From NCBI GenBank assembly GCA_029747015.1, contig JAKOGI010000568.1:311501-375500 (forward strand): a stretch of 64,000 nucleotides of DNA, read 5' to 3'. Position 1 is the stretch's first letter. The number at the start of each line of letters is the position of its first letter. Positions 49,601-60,209 of the stretch are shown here, piece after piece. The stretch comes from Carnegiea gigantea (taxonomy: Eukaryota > Streptophyta > Magnoliopsida > Caryophyllales > Cactaceae). Both the position numbers and the translations under genes were made by a program. The notes below the pieces were generated by a model. It made no database searches and had not been told where the DNA came from. It saw only the letters and a program-made list of their open reading frames with translations.

Positions 49601-51702
49601 CTAACTTAATATACTTGATAGGTGTATCCAGACATTGTAAGTGAACTTGATAAATTAGTTGTTAATGTTGAGTTTAGGTTTCAAATGAGGCCGAAACAAC
49701 TAGATTGTACAATTTATGTTAGTTAAGTAAATTATTCCAGTCATTTTTACATAAAATAATATTGGTTCTCACTCTCAATAATTCAAGAAAATGTAATATG
49801 AGCTGAAGTTGTACAAATTTGGGTCAGAGTCGATTATGTTATTTTAGATCAATAAATTGATTACATTATGTATGACCAAAAATCTTTGCCCTTTGGAATA
49901 AAACTTGGGAAGTATCAGAAGCGGGCAGGTTGTAGCTAAGCTAGCTAGCTAATAAGCCATGTATTGTCCATCATCACAACAGTAGTCTCTGAACACACAT
50001 TTAACCTCTTTGGTTTTCTCGTCAAAATTTAAGCCTTTTGTTGTATAAACATCTGACAGAGAAGACGGAAAACATCGACTTGCAGAAAATATTAATTGTT
50101 GCTGAATTTTTGTGTAGACCAATGGTAGGGGTGGAATAATTTTCATTTCTAAGCTGTGGTCCAAAGCTGTGCTACCAAAAATTAAAATGGAACCCTACTA
50201 GCAGTCCTTTTTTAATATAATAAATTTTTTAAAAACCTTGTACTATGTGACTCGACCATGCAAAGAAGTATAATTCTCATTGTTCCCATTGATTTATTCC
50301 CTTTGTAACTCAAATGATTTGACCTATTGAAGCGGATTTATTCCCTTTGTAACTCAAATGATTTGACCTAGTCAAGCTGATTTTGTTTGTTTATTAACGT
50401 CTTGTTTGGCAATCATATTTGGGTAGCATTTTATGTGGAAGCAGAATTTGACAAAAATATAATGTTTGACAATAATGTTTAAACCTATAGATTTGATGAT
50501 AGACGTTGCGTGAAGGATTAAATTTGTACATTGACTTGACATGCATATTGTATATTGTGGTATGTGATTTTAGGGAAAAAATTGATAAATTCTCTTCTTT
50601 GGAAGTTTTTGTAATTTTTTTTTTTTTTGGGGGGTTTTTTTTTTTTTTTTTTTTTTTTTTACGGGTGGTTTTGAACTTGAAGGTTGACTGGGAGTCTTTT
50701 TTTTTTTTAATCACAGTAACTTAACAAAAAATGTTAAATACACAAGTCCCATCAAAAACATTCCCCCCTCTAAAAACTCTTATAAAAATTAATTATTATT
50801 TGAGATAATCTAATTTGACTGTTTCTATCAAAATGATATTTTTTTGGGTAGTGCTTTTGGGATTAGTCTATAAGAGGCCACACAAAATTTTATCTTCAGT
50901 TTAGCAAAAGTAGAAACAAAATCCTATTTTTGCATTGCTGTGTACATTATACACAGTTACATACGCATGGACCATTGCATAGAGTACAGTGGACGGGGCC
51001 CACGAGGCTCACTTATTCGCATGGCTGGCATTCAGGAAAGGACCAAAAAACACAGTCTAATTCATTTCATGAAAGCGAGATTATCGGCATCACATGTTGA
51101 AAGACATGCACGCTAGCTAACCTCCAAACAATGTATAAATGCGCCCATCTCACCATCACCTTAATTAATTTGTCATCGTCCTAGGGAACCCCTTCGGCAT
51201 GTCCAACTAGAATGTTTGACGAGGGTGCCATGGCGTATGATGTGGTGTTGAAAGTCTTAGCTTGTGCCTTATTACTTCGAATTTGTACCTCCATTTTATG
51301 CATTGGCATCTTTAATGGCATTTTTAGCCTTTCGCTCTATTAACAAAGCGCATGCCATGAGTTGTCATTGCTCTATCTTCCCATGCTTAGGGTGCCATGG
51401 CATATGATCAACCCAAAAATCCAGCCCGACGGATTTACGACTCCAAGGCATTGGAAGTTTCCGAAAAGCCGATCAAACAATTTGAGGAAGGTGAGGAAGA
51501 TCAAGAGTATGGGTTGCCTTTGTCACTATCCTTGCAGCAACCATTGATTCAAAGGGGCAGCAACGTTTCTTCAACGAATATTAGTAGTGAGATTAGTACT
51601 GATCATGCAATCAGCTCTTATTCTTCCCCTTCTAATATATTGGGCAACAACCATCATCATCAGCTTAATCTTGATCTCTCCATCTCTCTTTGTGGCAGCT
51701 AA
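46654..51702 (+). CDS. GARP/G2-like (single MYB-type SHLQ) transcription factor, six exons
   Basis: Proposed exons: 46654-46804, 46910-46986, 47179-47215, 47817-47994, 48749-49208, 51391-51702. All introns are GT-AG, phases agree across every junction, and the spliced product is 404 residues. Residues about 27-80 form the GARP DNA-binding domain (VPRLRWTPDLHRCFVHAIER ... KATPKLVLQLM ... GLTISHVKSHLQMYR), with introns 1 and 2 inside it as in related plant genes. Residues 144-154 (PPPKRARVEEE) look like a nuclear-localisation signal. Two LxLxL stretches, LPLSLSL (343-349) and LNLDLSISL at the C terminus (393-401), are EAR-type repression motifs, so a nuclear repressor is likely. The closest group I recall is the Arabidopsis At1g14600/At2g02060/At2g38300/At2g40260 set; no symbol is given. 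The start is the first ATG after a leader without an obvious competing ATG. The middle region is poorly conserved and the last acceptor is less certain. Confidence 0.85.
48236..48416. mobile_element. Tourist-like MITE (copy 3), intact, in intron 4 of the GARP gene
   Basis: 181 bp with terminal inverted repeats GGGCATGTTCTTTTTGTG (left) and, reverse-complemented, GGGCCTATTCTTTTTGTG (right), flanked by TAA on both sides (48233-48235 and 48417-48419). Its reverse complement matches the split MITE at 6642-13502. It lies within intron 4 (47995-48748), more than 300 bp before the acceptor. Confidence 0.9.
49209..51390. other. Long intron 5 of the GARP gene
   Basis: 2182 bp, AT-rich, with several poly-T runs (about 49510, 50617-50660, 50698-50709) and a tandem duplication of about 46 bp at about 50290-50382 (unit includes TTTATTCCCTTTGTAACTCA). 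No extra coding exon is convincing. At 51223-51240 a near copy of the exon 6 start (GGGTGCCATGGCGTATGA) occurs about 165 bp before the real one. Confidence 0.7.
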
Positions 51703-52246
51703 TTTTACTTACGGGTTTTATGACCTTGTGTATTATAGTGATCTTTAGTTTTATGTAGTTTTTCCTTTTTAGTTAGTTCATTACCTTAATTATTTTGCCC
51801 CTTATACTTTGTTGTCCATATGGTGATCTTCAATTTGATTTAGTGGTCGGTATGGCAAAGGAATTCCCTGCATGAGTGAATATGCATCATTGTGCTCATC
51901 ATCAATGCGTGTTTGTTTACATGACCTTCCTATATTGTTAAATTGTTGTGAGCAATGCTAATTTAAGGTCTCTAAGCAGACATATGTTCGTTTTTGTTTA
52001 CTTCAAACTAACATATGATCTAAAATTACTGAGTGCTAATTAAACATTAATTATTGATACAAAAGCTTTGTTTCCTCCTAGACTTGGTGAAACTGAGCCA
52101 AGACCCGAAATCTGAATCAAATGACATGTACTTATACCCGATCCAACATCTGAAATGGGCTTATTCGAAAGTGGACTTGAAACCCGAATTGACACAAATC
52201 GAACCATGCTTGATTCGAAATTTTTTACAAAGTTGCTTATTTTTGC
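51703..52246. other. 3' flank of the GARP gene
   Basis: Contains the presumed 3' untranslated region (T-rich, no clear AATAAA) and then a CCGAA/CCCGA-rich low-complexity segment (about 52085-52215) like that at 53660-54190. No gene is visible. Confidence 0.5.
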
Positions 52247-53655
52247 GTAATATATGTATTGGAGATGCTTGGAAAAAAAAGAAGTGTCACCTGAGTATAT
52301 TCGAGTTATTAAGGATATGTACGAGGGAGGTAGGACGAGTGTTAGGACGCTAAGAGAGGTTACCAATGACTTCTACGTTGGTGTGGTCCTGCATCAGGAC
52401 TCCGCTTTAAGCTCTTTTTTTTTTTCCACTCTGATTATGGATGAACTTACAAAAGGGATTCAAGATGAAGTACCGGGTGTATGTTATATGCTGATGACAT
52501 TGTTCTTATTGACGAGACCAGAGAGGGAGTTAATGGAAAGTTAGAGCGATGGAGACATACTCCGAAATCTAGAGGCTTTAGAGTAAGTAGATCGAAAATT
52601 GAATACCTACATTGTTGTTTCAGTGGAAGGAAAGATGAGAAGGGAGAAGTCACCATTGATGGGAGGACGATACCAAAGGTCGAGAAGTTTAAATATCTAG
52701 ACTCGATCATTCAACAGAAAGGGGATATTGACGAAGATATTAACCAGCGCATAAAAGTGGGTTGGCAAAAATGAAAGTATACTTCAGGCGTACTGTGCGA
52801 TAAGAGGATGCCTGTAGGATTAAAAGACAAAATTTATCGTATGATAATTAGACCTGCTGTGTTGTATGGATCGGAGTGTTAACATATAAAAAAGACTCAA
52901 GTTGAAAGGTTAATGATTGTTGAGATAAGGATGATTAGATGGATGCGTGGTTATACGAGAATGGATAGAATTAGTAATGGAATAATTAGAGCCTCAGTTA
53001 AAGTGGCTCCCATCGAAGATAAGACGAGAGAAACAAGACTCAGATGGTTTGACCATGTAAAAATGAGTGTAGACGCTCCAGTGAGGAGATACGAGATGAT
53101 TAATATTCCTGAAGGTAAAAGAGGGAGAGAGCGACCAAAGAAGAGTTTGGACGAGGTGATCAGAGGGGACTTGAAAGCCATAGGATTGACAGAGGATATG
53201 ACTCAGGATAGGAAACTATGGCGTGTTAGGATTAAAATCTTAGATCTCAGAGAGTTAGTCTCATAGGGGTCTCTTGATTACAGTAGGGAAGGTTTGGTTG
53301 TGGTTTTTCGTATGATGTGTTTGTATGCAGGGAGTACAGGCAGCTGGGAAGAGACATGTTTGTATACCTAGGTGTGTTAAGGTATAATACTTTTCTCTGC
53401 TATGTTGTACTTATATTTACATAGTTACTGCCACCTGATTTATTAGTACTTATTAGTTCAATTCCCTGTTGCTTATCCTTAGTTATGCTCAATAAAATAT
53501 TTTCACAAAATTCTTCTTCTTTAAAATATTTTCACAAAATCGTGTTCTGTGGGTCTCTTGGAATCAACCTCTACGTGCAGGGTTACTGGTTGAGGTAAGG
53601 TTGCCTACATCTGGATCTTCCCTGACCCCGCGACCCACACTGGGAGGTGTTGTTG
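52247..53655 (+). mobile_element. 5'-truncated RTE-type LINE, copy 2
   Basis: Reverse-transcriptase fragment, better preserved than copy 1. It begins YWRCLEKKEVSPEYIRVIKD, continues through VLHQDSALSSFFFSTLIMDE and, after a frameshift near 52480, the catalytic MLYADDIVLIDETREGVNGK (52481-52540). The thumb and C-terminal regions follow (RLRWFDHVK, KRGRERPKKSLDEVIRGDLK, stop at about 53266). The 3' untranslated part ends GGGAGGTGTTGTTG, the short (TTG)n tail of RTE elements. A stop near 52773 and another at about 52880 also break it. A target duplication is not clear (TGCGTAATATA left, TGCGTATTAGA right, partly alike). Confidence 0.8.
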
Positions 53656-54250
53656 TATGCGTATTAGACCAAAAACCGGTTGACCCGAAGTCGACCCGAA
53701 CTAAAGTTCATCGGATCCAAACCGATTCGGCTCGAAATGTCACTTAATGCTAAGTAGAACCTAATCCAAATTTAATCCAACACTTAACCCGAATCGAATG
53801 ATCCATTTGTTAGGTCTACTCCCTTAAATTAATTGACTACCTCAAAAGGAGTTACGCAAATGAGATCTTAGATGATACCCACACCTCATGCAAAATAAAC
53901 CTCTCGCAACACAATTTATACTTCTACTAGAGTTCGAAAAACTTAACTTGACACAATAACACAACATGAACCCGACTAAAAGTTATTGAAAGAAACACGA
54001 ACCCGACCCCAACTGAACCGATTTCAATACAAAGTCGACACTATTTTACTGTGTAACATGAAAACAAGTTATTTTTCAATTTTGAACAAACCCAAACTAT
54101 TTTCAAGTCCGATACGAAATTTATCCATTTATTAAATGGACTGACCGAACCTGACATGTTTTCCAAATCTAACTCCTATAGACATTTAAAAGTAGAAAAA
54201 CAACCTAACTATACATATAGTACACAAATGATGAATTTAATACACTAGAC
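53656..54250. repeat. CCGAA-rich low-complexity repeat
   Basis: Rich in words such as ACCCGAA, CGACCCGAAC, AACCCGAC and TCCAAATC, like the 52085-52215 stretch on the other side of the LINE. The two may be halves of one older repeat split by the LINE, as proposed in the findings. No gene. Confidence 0.4.
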
Positions 54251-55330
54251 AAATAAAACTCCTATTATGGCTCCAAACCAGCATGATCAACCCCAAGCAT
54301 CGACATGGGAAGACACCCACTTGAAGCCAACATACACTTAGTACAAGATGCTACTCCTTATCATAATAAATGCTTACACTTCTGAACAACTTAAGAGCGA
54401 ATATGCCCTTTGTTCATTACGTTGCAACATTTCACTAAACCTCTTATTTGCTGTCGCTTCAACCCTAACACAAGGGGTATCCAACTTCTTTCAAAATCCA
54501 TAAGTTCTTTTGGGATCACAACTTTGTTCAAATTCCTCGAATCAACCGACTAGACCTTGTCATATGTGTTTTCCACTAGGGTTTTAGATAATTCATACTC
54601 TGTTATTGCATTGAAAGTGAAAGCTCTTTTTCCTATGAGAATGGATAGAACTTTTAGGCGTCTCTACCTTGTGGCTTTTGCATCCAACTTGCTGAAGCCT
54701 CTTAGATCTTCTTGGTCTTGCTTTCTCTTGTCTTGTTGACCTAGCTTGGACTTTCAAACTTTCTAGAACTAGATCTTCAAAACCAGGTGGAAATTTTGGA
54801 TCCAAATTGAAATCATACGGATTTGTATCATCTTACTTAGATTCAACATTTTTCCCAACTTCACGATCAAAATAAGCTTGTTGTCCTGCTACTTGGCCAT
54901 ATGATGAGATATCCACACTTCAGCTAATTATGTTCCCTTTGTTATTGGAAAAATTCACCCACATGCATTGATTCCCCTCCTAGTAACCATCAGATTCATT
55001 AATGTGGGACGTTTGGGAGCCACCACCTTTAATTTTCCCATGGCTTTCAAGAACTTTGCTAGGTGCTTGGCCTTCCAAGTTGAGATCAACACAAACAGAC
55101 TTCGATTCCCTATCCGACAAGTCTGGTGACTAACCATCTTTATCAAGATCGCGATCTTTCTCATTGCTTGCACCGGAAATAAAATCAACTACCCGAGCAA
55201 ATTTGATAGTGCTTGTTGACTTTGACGCAAGCAGGACTGGAGCATCAATTATTCCCTCTTTGATGGCAATAACCAAGTGAGACCCCTATCCTTCTTCAAT
55301 AATGAACTTTGTTGAATCTAGGAGTTACAT
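54250..55330 (-). pseudogene. Degenerate coding remnant (possible L1-type LINE linker region)
   Basis: On the minus strand, coding-like sequence can be followed in shifting frames: SVCVDLNLEGQAPSKVLESH (about 55100), NFSNNKGN, then LDPKFPPGFEDLVLESL and a basic RQEKARPRRSKRLQQVG tract (54660-54805). A 'PPGFE' motif followed by a basic stretch is found between the zinc-knuckle and endonuclease regions of plant L1-type LINEs; that assignment is tentative and no endonuclease or RT is seen here. Stops and frameshifts abound. Confidence 0.3.
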
Positions 55331-55353
55331 GTTGATTTTGATGAGAAAAAACG

Positions 55354-57071
55354 GTGTTATACATGAAATGGCGAAGTGACTTGATTTAATAATTGTCCTA
55401 TTTCATATATAATATTTATGGTCGGTCCTATATGTTTTTATTAATATTGAAATAAATATTTTGGACCAACTTGTGAGTGTGTTATGGAATAACATTTTTA
55501 TAAATGACATGTGTTAATTGCGTAATGCAACCATGAAATTATACAACATTGAACAAAAGAAAATGTGATGGCATGATGATATTGATTTATATGTTGCCGT
55601 AATGCTAGAGATTATGTGAAGGTTTTTATGACATGATTTGGATATCATAATTTGGGTTAATACAATTAGGGATATGATTATGGATATGATTTAAGCTAAT
55701 TGATTAGATATGATATGGATTTTATGTTATGGATTAATATTGAATAGTAAAAATAAAGATAAAATCTCATGCGAAATAGCTTCTATATTTGTTGACGAGG
55801 ATTATTTTATTAAGGATTTTCTTAATTGATATGACATGATATTGAGAGAAAAACTACACAAAGGTACCTCAAATTTTGTTTAAACTACTTTAAAAACCTT
55901 TAGTTTTTAAAAATAACTGTAAGATACCTTAACTTATGAGGTAACCAACAGAAAGAACCCCCAAAGTTTAAGCAAACTATTTTTTGGTCCAAATTTACTA
56001 TTTTAACTCACATGTAATACCCATAACTTTTCATATTTGTATATATTTTACCCCAATACTTAAAACCGTACTTTTAAAAATTTTAATTTTGTGCATGTGT
56101 AATTTTTTCATAAGTACTACTTGAGCCCCTCTTTTATTCGGTATCAGAGCCATGCATGTGGCAAAAAATAATTAAAATAATTAAGCTAATTAATAATTAA
56201 TTAAGTTAATTAACTACTTTTAATGCTTGAATAATCACATACTTACCATGCTCCTAATTATTCATTCACTAGAAGGAACCACTTTACTAGCATCACAGTT
56301 AAACTATATCACTAATATAGATTAGAACTAAAATTCGAATTAGTAAAAATTAAGACTGAAGTTAAGAAGATAAACAAAAATTGTCTGTAATCCATTTCTC
56401 TTTAATTAACGAGATCAAACATAGTGAAAAATTGATTTAAGTATTAGTACTCTATTTCAACATAAATATACTTTTCAAAACCTGAAAAACAAGAAACCAT
56501 TTCCTTTGCATAATATACAAATTTAAAAAAAAGTAGGAGAAAAATCAAATGAAAAATCATCGAAAAAGACAGATAAAGACGAAGAGGATGGAGTATAAGC
56601 AGTATAAGAATCTTCAGAAATTATAAAATATATTTGATAAATAACAAAACCCAAAAGAATTAAATGCAATCATGGGGGCAACAGTTGAAACACAAGACGT
56701 GTTATCCAATGACAAAGAAGGGACATATAATCTCCAGTTAGAAAAAGAAATATATTAGCAGATGAACCTAATTAAACTAGAAGATCTTAACTTGTACCTT
56801 TAGAAGACGTTAGAAGAAGATTGGATGAAAAATATGGTAAAATGATATTTGATGCTGAAATCAATGAGATTAGAGAAGAACTCAACATTAGTGAAATCGA
56901 GTCCAAGCTAGTTAACAATCTTATTCCTAAACCTAAAGAATTCAGTTATTCTTTCAGAAAAAATACCCATTTTATAAGACCTACATACGTTCCACTAGGA
57001 TATACATCCAATTTTTTCTATGGGTTTATCCTAAAGAAAAACCACATCATTTGAAGAGATTGACTTTATGA
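55354..57071 (+). mobile_element. Old retroelement relic with an initiator-tRNA-Met PBS and an unidentified ORF
   Basis: Left part (55354-56138) is AT-rich and shares TGAAATGGCGAAGTG with the LTR of the Tekay-like element (32612 region), hinting at a diverged LTR. CGGTATCAGAGCC (56139-56151) matches the initiator-tRNA-Met primer-binding site. Further on, coding-like sequence runs about 56670-57054; its best frame (56821-57054) reads LDEKYGKMIFDAEINEIREE and later RPTYVPLGYTSNFF. I do not recognise the protein. A gag of an LTR element is possible; a caulimovirid-type (pararetrovirus) relic, which also uses this tRNA, cannot be excluded. The CRM-like element cuts it off at 57072. Confidence 0.4.
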
Positions 57072-58371
57072 TGGAGTCCCCCACAGCCAAGACCAAGAAG
57101 AGGGCCCTGAGAGTCTTACAAGGTCCAATGCAAGTTCCAAAGTCCAAGAAATGGTTTAGATTTTAGAGAAGAACCAAACATAAGCAACTGGGATGAACAG
57201 CCAGAATTTACCCAGTTTTGTTCATTTGATTTCTTAAGCTACATTGTGGCTTAAGATTGATATTTTTGCATTTTTGGGTTCCTTATGATGTTAGCTTTCA
57301 GGTCCAAGCGTTTAAAATCAATCATGCACAATCAAAGTCAAGGGATCAAGGCCTTTTGTTCAACCTATCAGTTTTGGTCCAAAACTGCACGATAAAATAT
57401 TTTAGTAGAAATCTTCTACTTAAACATGATTTAAAGCTTTCTTTGTAGGAGGGTTTGTACACACCCTAAGGAGTCCCCCCATGGCCTGAAATTAAAATCA
57501 TACTCATTTGTCATTGGTGGAAGCAAGGTCACAAAGTCGGGCTAAAAACTGTTTTGGAGAACTCGGTTGAGTGCTACGTGTTTTTCCTTCTTCAAAGGGT
57601 TTGCTAAGCTCCTTTCTAGCTAGCTTGCTTCAATCACTAGTCAAGTAGCCAGGAAACACCATGATTTACTGCTGAGAAGCCTTAGGGCGTGTCCATCTAA
57701 TGAGAGCAAAATGGGAACAAATGCACCTTGCATTCTAATTGGACAGCCGAAAAGGGGATTCACTTTACGATTGCTTTTCCCCTCATTTTGCTAGTAATGC
57801 TGGTGTATTAGCTTAATTAAGTTGTATTAAAGTTAAGTATATCATTTGTTTTACTTTCCTTAACATTCTGGTTGTAATTAGTTTAAGTTAAGCAAGCTTG
57901 TAATCTGGCTTAGCCCTAAGCGCATGGATTTAGCTAGTTAAGTTGTTTCCGTCCTAGGGAGGAAACCTCCACCAGCTTGCTTAGCCACTTAGTTGCTTGC
58001 TTGGTCATTTATTAATGTTTTAGCACAACCATTTTGTAACTTAGACTTGAATATTGAATCAAAACCAGAATTGAGAGCGAACAGCTTTCGTTCATCTAAA
58101 TACTTCACTTGCTTATCCTTAATTTGGTCGATTAAGGTGGTAATCAAATAAGTCCTAAACCTTGATTAAGTGGTCTTTCTGTATCTTAATCACAATTTAG
58201 GAACCTAAGCTCAAGTTTAGTGGTGATTCTGTATCTAAACAAGAGTTTAGCTTGTCCTTCTTTCACTCATTCATTCACGGATTCACTCACACTTAGCTTG
58301 AATTCAGTTTGCTTTGCAATTAGCTTTGAATTCAGGTTTGAGTATTTGTGTTTTCCTTCAAAGATACATCA
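57072..58371 (+). repeat. 5' LTR of the CRM-like element
   Basis: 1300 bp, starting TGGAGTCCCC and ending GATACATCA, three to four bases before the primer-binding site. Compared with the 3' LTR it contains a short insertion near 57930 (GATTTAGCTAGTTAAGTTG against GTGAGCA) and scattered substitutions. Confidence 0.85.
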
Positions 58372-58375
58372 TATT

Positions 58376-58387
58376 TGGTATCAGAGC
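58376..58387 (+). other. Primer-binding site (initiator tRNA-Met)
   Basis: TGGTATCAGAGC, an exact match to the standard plant initiator-tRNA-Met site, directly after the 5' LTR. Confidence 0.9.
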
Positions 58388-58505
58388 TTTGGTTTCTCCT
58401 AGGCCTGTTACGTCCCTCCACTTCCAGAATTCATTCCCACTCAAAACTCCAGACACATTCTTAGCTTGAATCCAAACACAAACCGGAAACAAGATAAGTT
58501 CTACC

Positions 58506-59560
58506 ATGCATTTGGAAGAGAAGTTTAAAGCATTAATGAGGCAGAATGAAATGCTAGTAAAGAAAATTCATGAAGATGCTTAGCAAAAGCGAGAAACTCA
58601 AGCTCAGAATGAGTATATAAGAAGGCAGCTTGATTCTTTTTTAAAGCAAAAGTAGAAAATGAATGAAGAAACTTATCAATTCGAACCAAGGAGGCAAGAA
58701 CAAGTCTTTAGTCATAACATTGATTCATCTAGTGAAGATGAACCATTGAGAATGACTAGGGCAGAACCACGGATGTAAGCTAACATAATGATTTCAAAGT
58801 TGAAATTCCAGAATTCGAAGGTAAGCTTAATCCAGTAGAATTTCTAGATTGGTTGCATACTGTTGAATGTGTCTTTAAGTATAAAGACGTTCAAGAGGAT
58901 AAGAATGTCAAGTTAGTGGCCTTAAGACTTAGAAAATATGCTTCATTATGGTGGACAAACTTATTTGCTAAATGGGTTAGGGGAAGAAAGTCTAAAATCA
59001 GAACATGGGACAAGATGAAATCAAAGCTTAAGGCTCGTTTTCTTCCCCTAACTTATGTTCAAGATTTCTATTCTCAACTCCATAATCTTACTCATGGCAA
59101 CCTGAGTGTTGAAGAATACACACGTGAGTTTGAGAAACTTGTAATCAAGTGTGATTTACAAGAACCCGAAGAGCAAACCATTTTCAGGTACTTAGGAGGA
59201 CTTGATCCTATGTATGCTAATGTGGTTGATATGCAAGCATATACTACCTTTGATGAAGTGTGTGCGCTGGCTCATAAGGTTGAGCAGCAAAAGAAAGCAA
59301 GGCAGCCTCTTAAACCCTAAAATCCAAAGCCTTATACCCGAAACCAACCCTTTAACAAGGGGAGTTCTAATCCTACTTCCAAGCCGCAAAATCCATTCCC
59401 CTCTTTTCCACAAAGAACCCCATCTCTACAAAAGATCCAAACACCTCAAAATAGGCTAATCCCATTCCAATGAGCAATAGAAGATTCTTCAAATGCCAAG
59501 AACTTGGGCATATAGCTGCGGACTGTCCAAACCGCAAGGTGATTACCTTAGCCGAATGAT
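58506..59560 (+). pseudogene. gag of the CRM-like element
   Basis: Begins MHLEEKFKALMRQNEMLVKK (coiled-coil-like) with stops in the N-terminal part. From about 58800 the capsid-like core is well preserved: VEIPEFEGKLNPVEFLDWLH, KLVALRLRKYASLWWTNL, RTWDKMKSKLKARFLP and LSVEEYTREFEKLVIKCDLQ. After a basic, proline-rich linker a zinc knuckle is seen at about 59480-59535 as FKCQELGHIAADCP, where the first cysteine is phenylalanine (CFKCQ is usual). Stop codons at about 59318 and within the linker. Confidence 0.8.
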
Positions 59561-59565
59561 CAGCC

Positions 59566-60198
59566 GTGAAGGAGGAGTTTGAAGAGGAAGAAAAGGAAGA
59601 TGAATATGATAATGAACTTGAGGAAACTCAAGAAGAAGTAGTAGAAGAAAATGATGAAGCTGAATTGCTAGTTTTAAGAAGAGTTCTGAGGAATCAGAAA
59701 GGAGTAAAAAATGAACAAAGAGAGAAAATATTCCATTCTCGTGGTACGGCTCAACGGAAGGTGTGTTCTTTGATTATTGATGGAGAAAGCTGTGCAAATG
59801 TGGTTTCTCTAAGCATGATTGAGAAACTAGGATTGCAAACTATGAAACATCCACATCTATACAACATTCAATGGCTGAATCAAAGTAAGGGAATTCAAGT
59901 GAACTCACGGTGCTTAGTTTCTTTCTCCATTGGAAAGAACTATCAAGAAGAACTTTGTTATAATGTTATCCCTATGGATGCTTGTCATATGCTTTTGGGG
60001 AGACCATTGTTGTATGACCGTAAGGTTATGCACAATGGTTGCTTGAATACCTACTCCTTTACTAACAAAGGTAAGAAGATCACTTTAGCCCCTTTATCCC
60101 CATCAAAACTCCATGTAATTAAGCCTCACAACAAGCCCAAACATTCTGATTTGTTACTTCTCAACATGAGTTCAAAGCCTTTAACAAGTGGATTTTAA
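59566..60198 (+). pseudogene. Protease region of the CRM-like element
   Basis: An acidic stretch (EEFEEEEKEDEYDNELEETQ) is followed by the protease: RKVCSLIIDGESCANVVSLS (catalytic triplet DGE/DGS-like, about 59775-59785) and VIPMDACHMLLGRPLLYDRK. Open for 210 codons, so this is one of the longest intact coding pieces of the element. It ends at a stop (60196-60198) where the family would read on into RT. Confidence 0.75.
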
Positions 60199-60209
60199 GC
60201 ATGCAAGAG

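Noticed and set aside
56139..56151. tRNA-like sequence
   Set aside because: Only a 12-13 bp match to a tRNA 3' complement, i.e. a primer-binding site; no tRNA body is present here or at 58376 or 10517.
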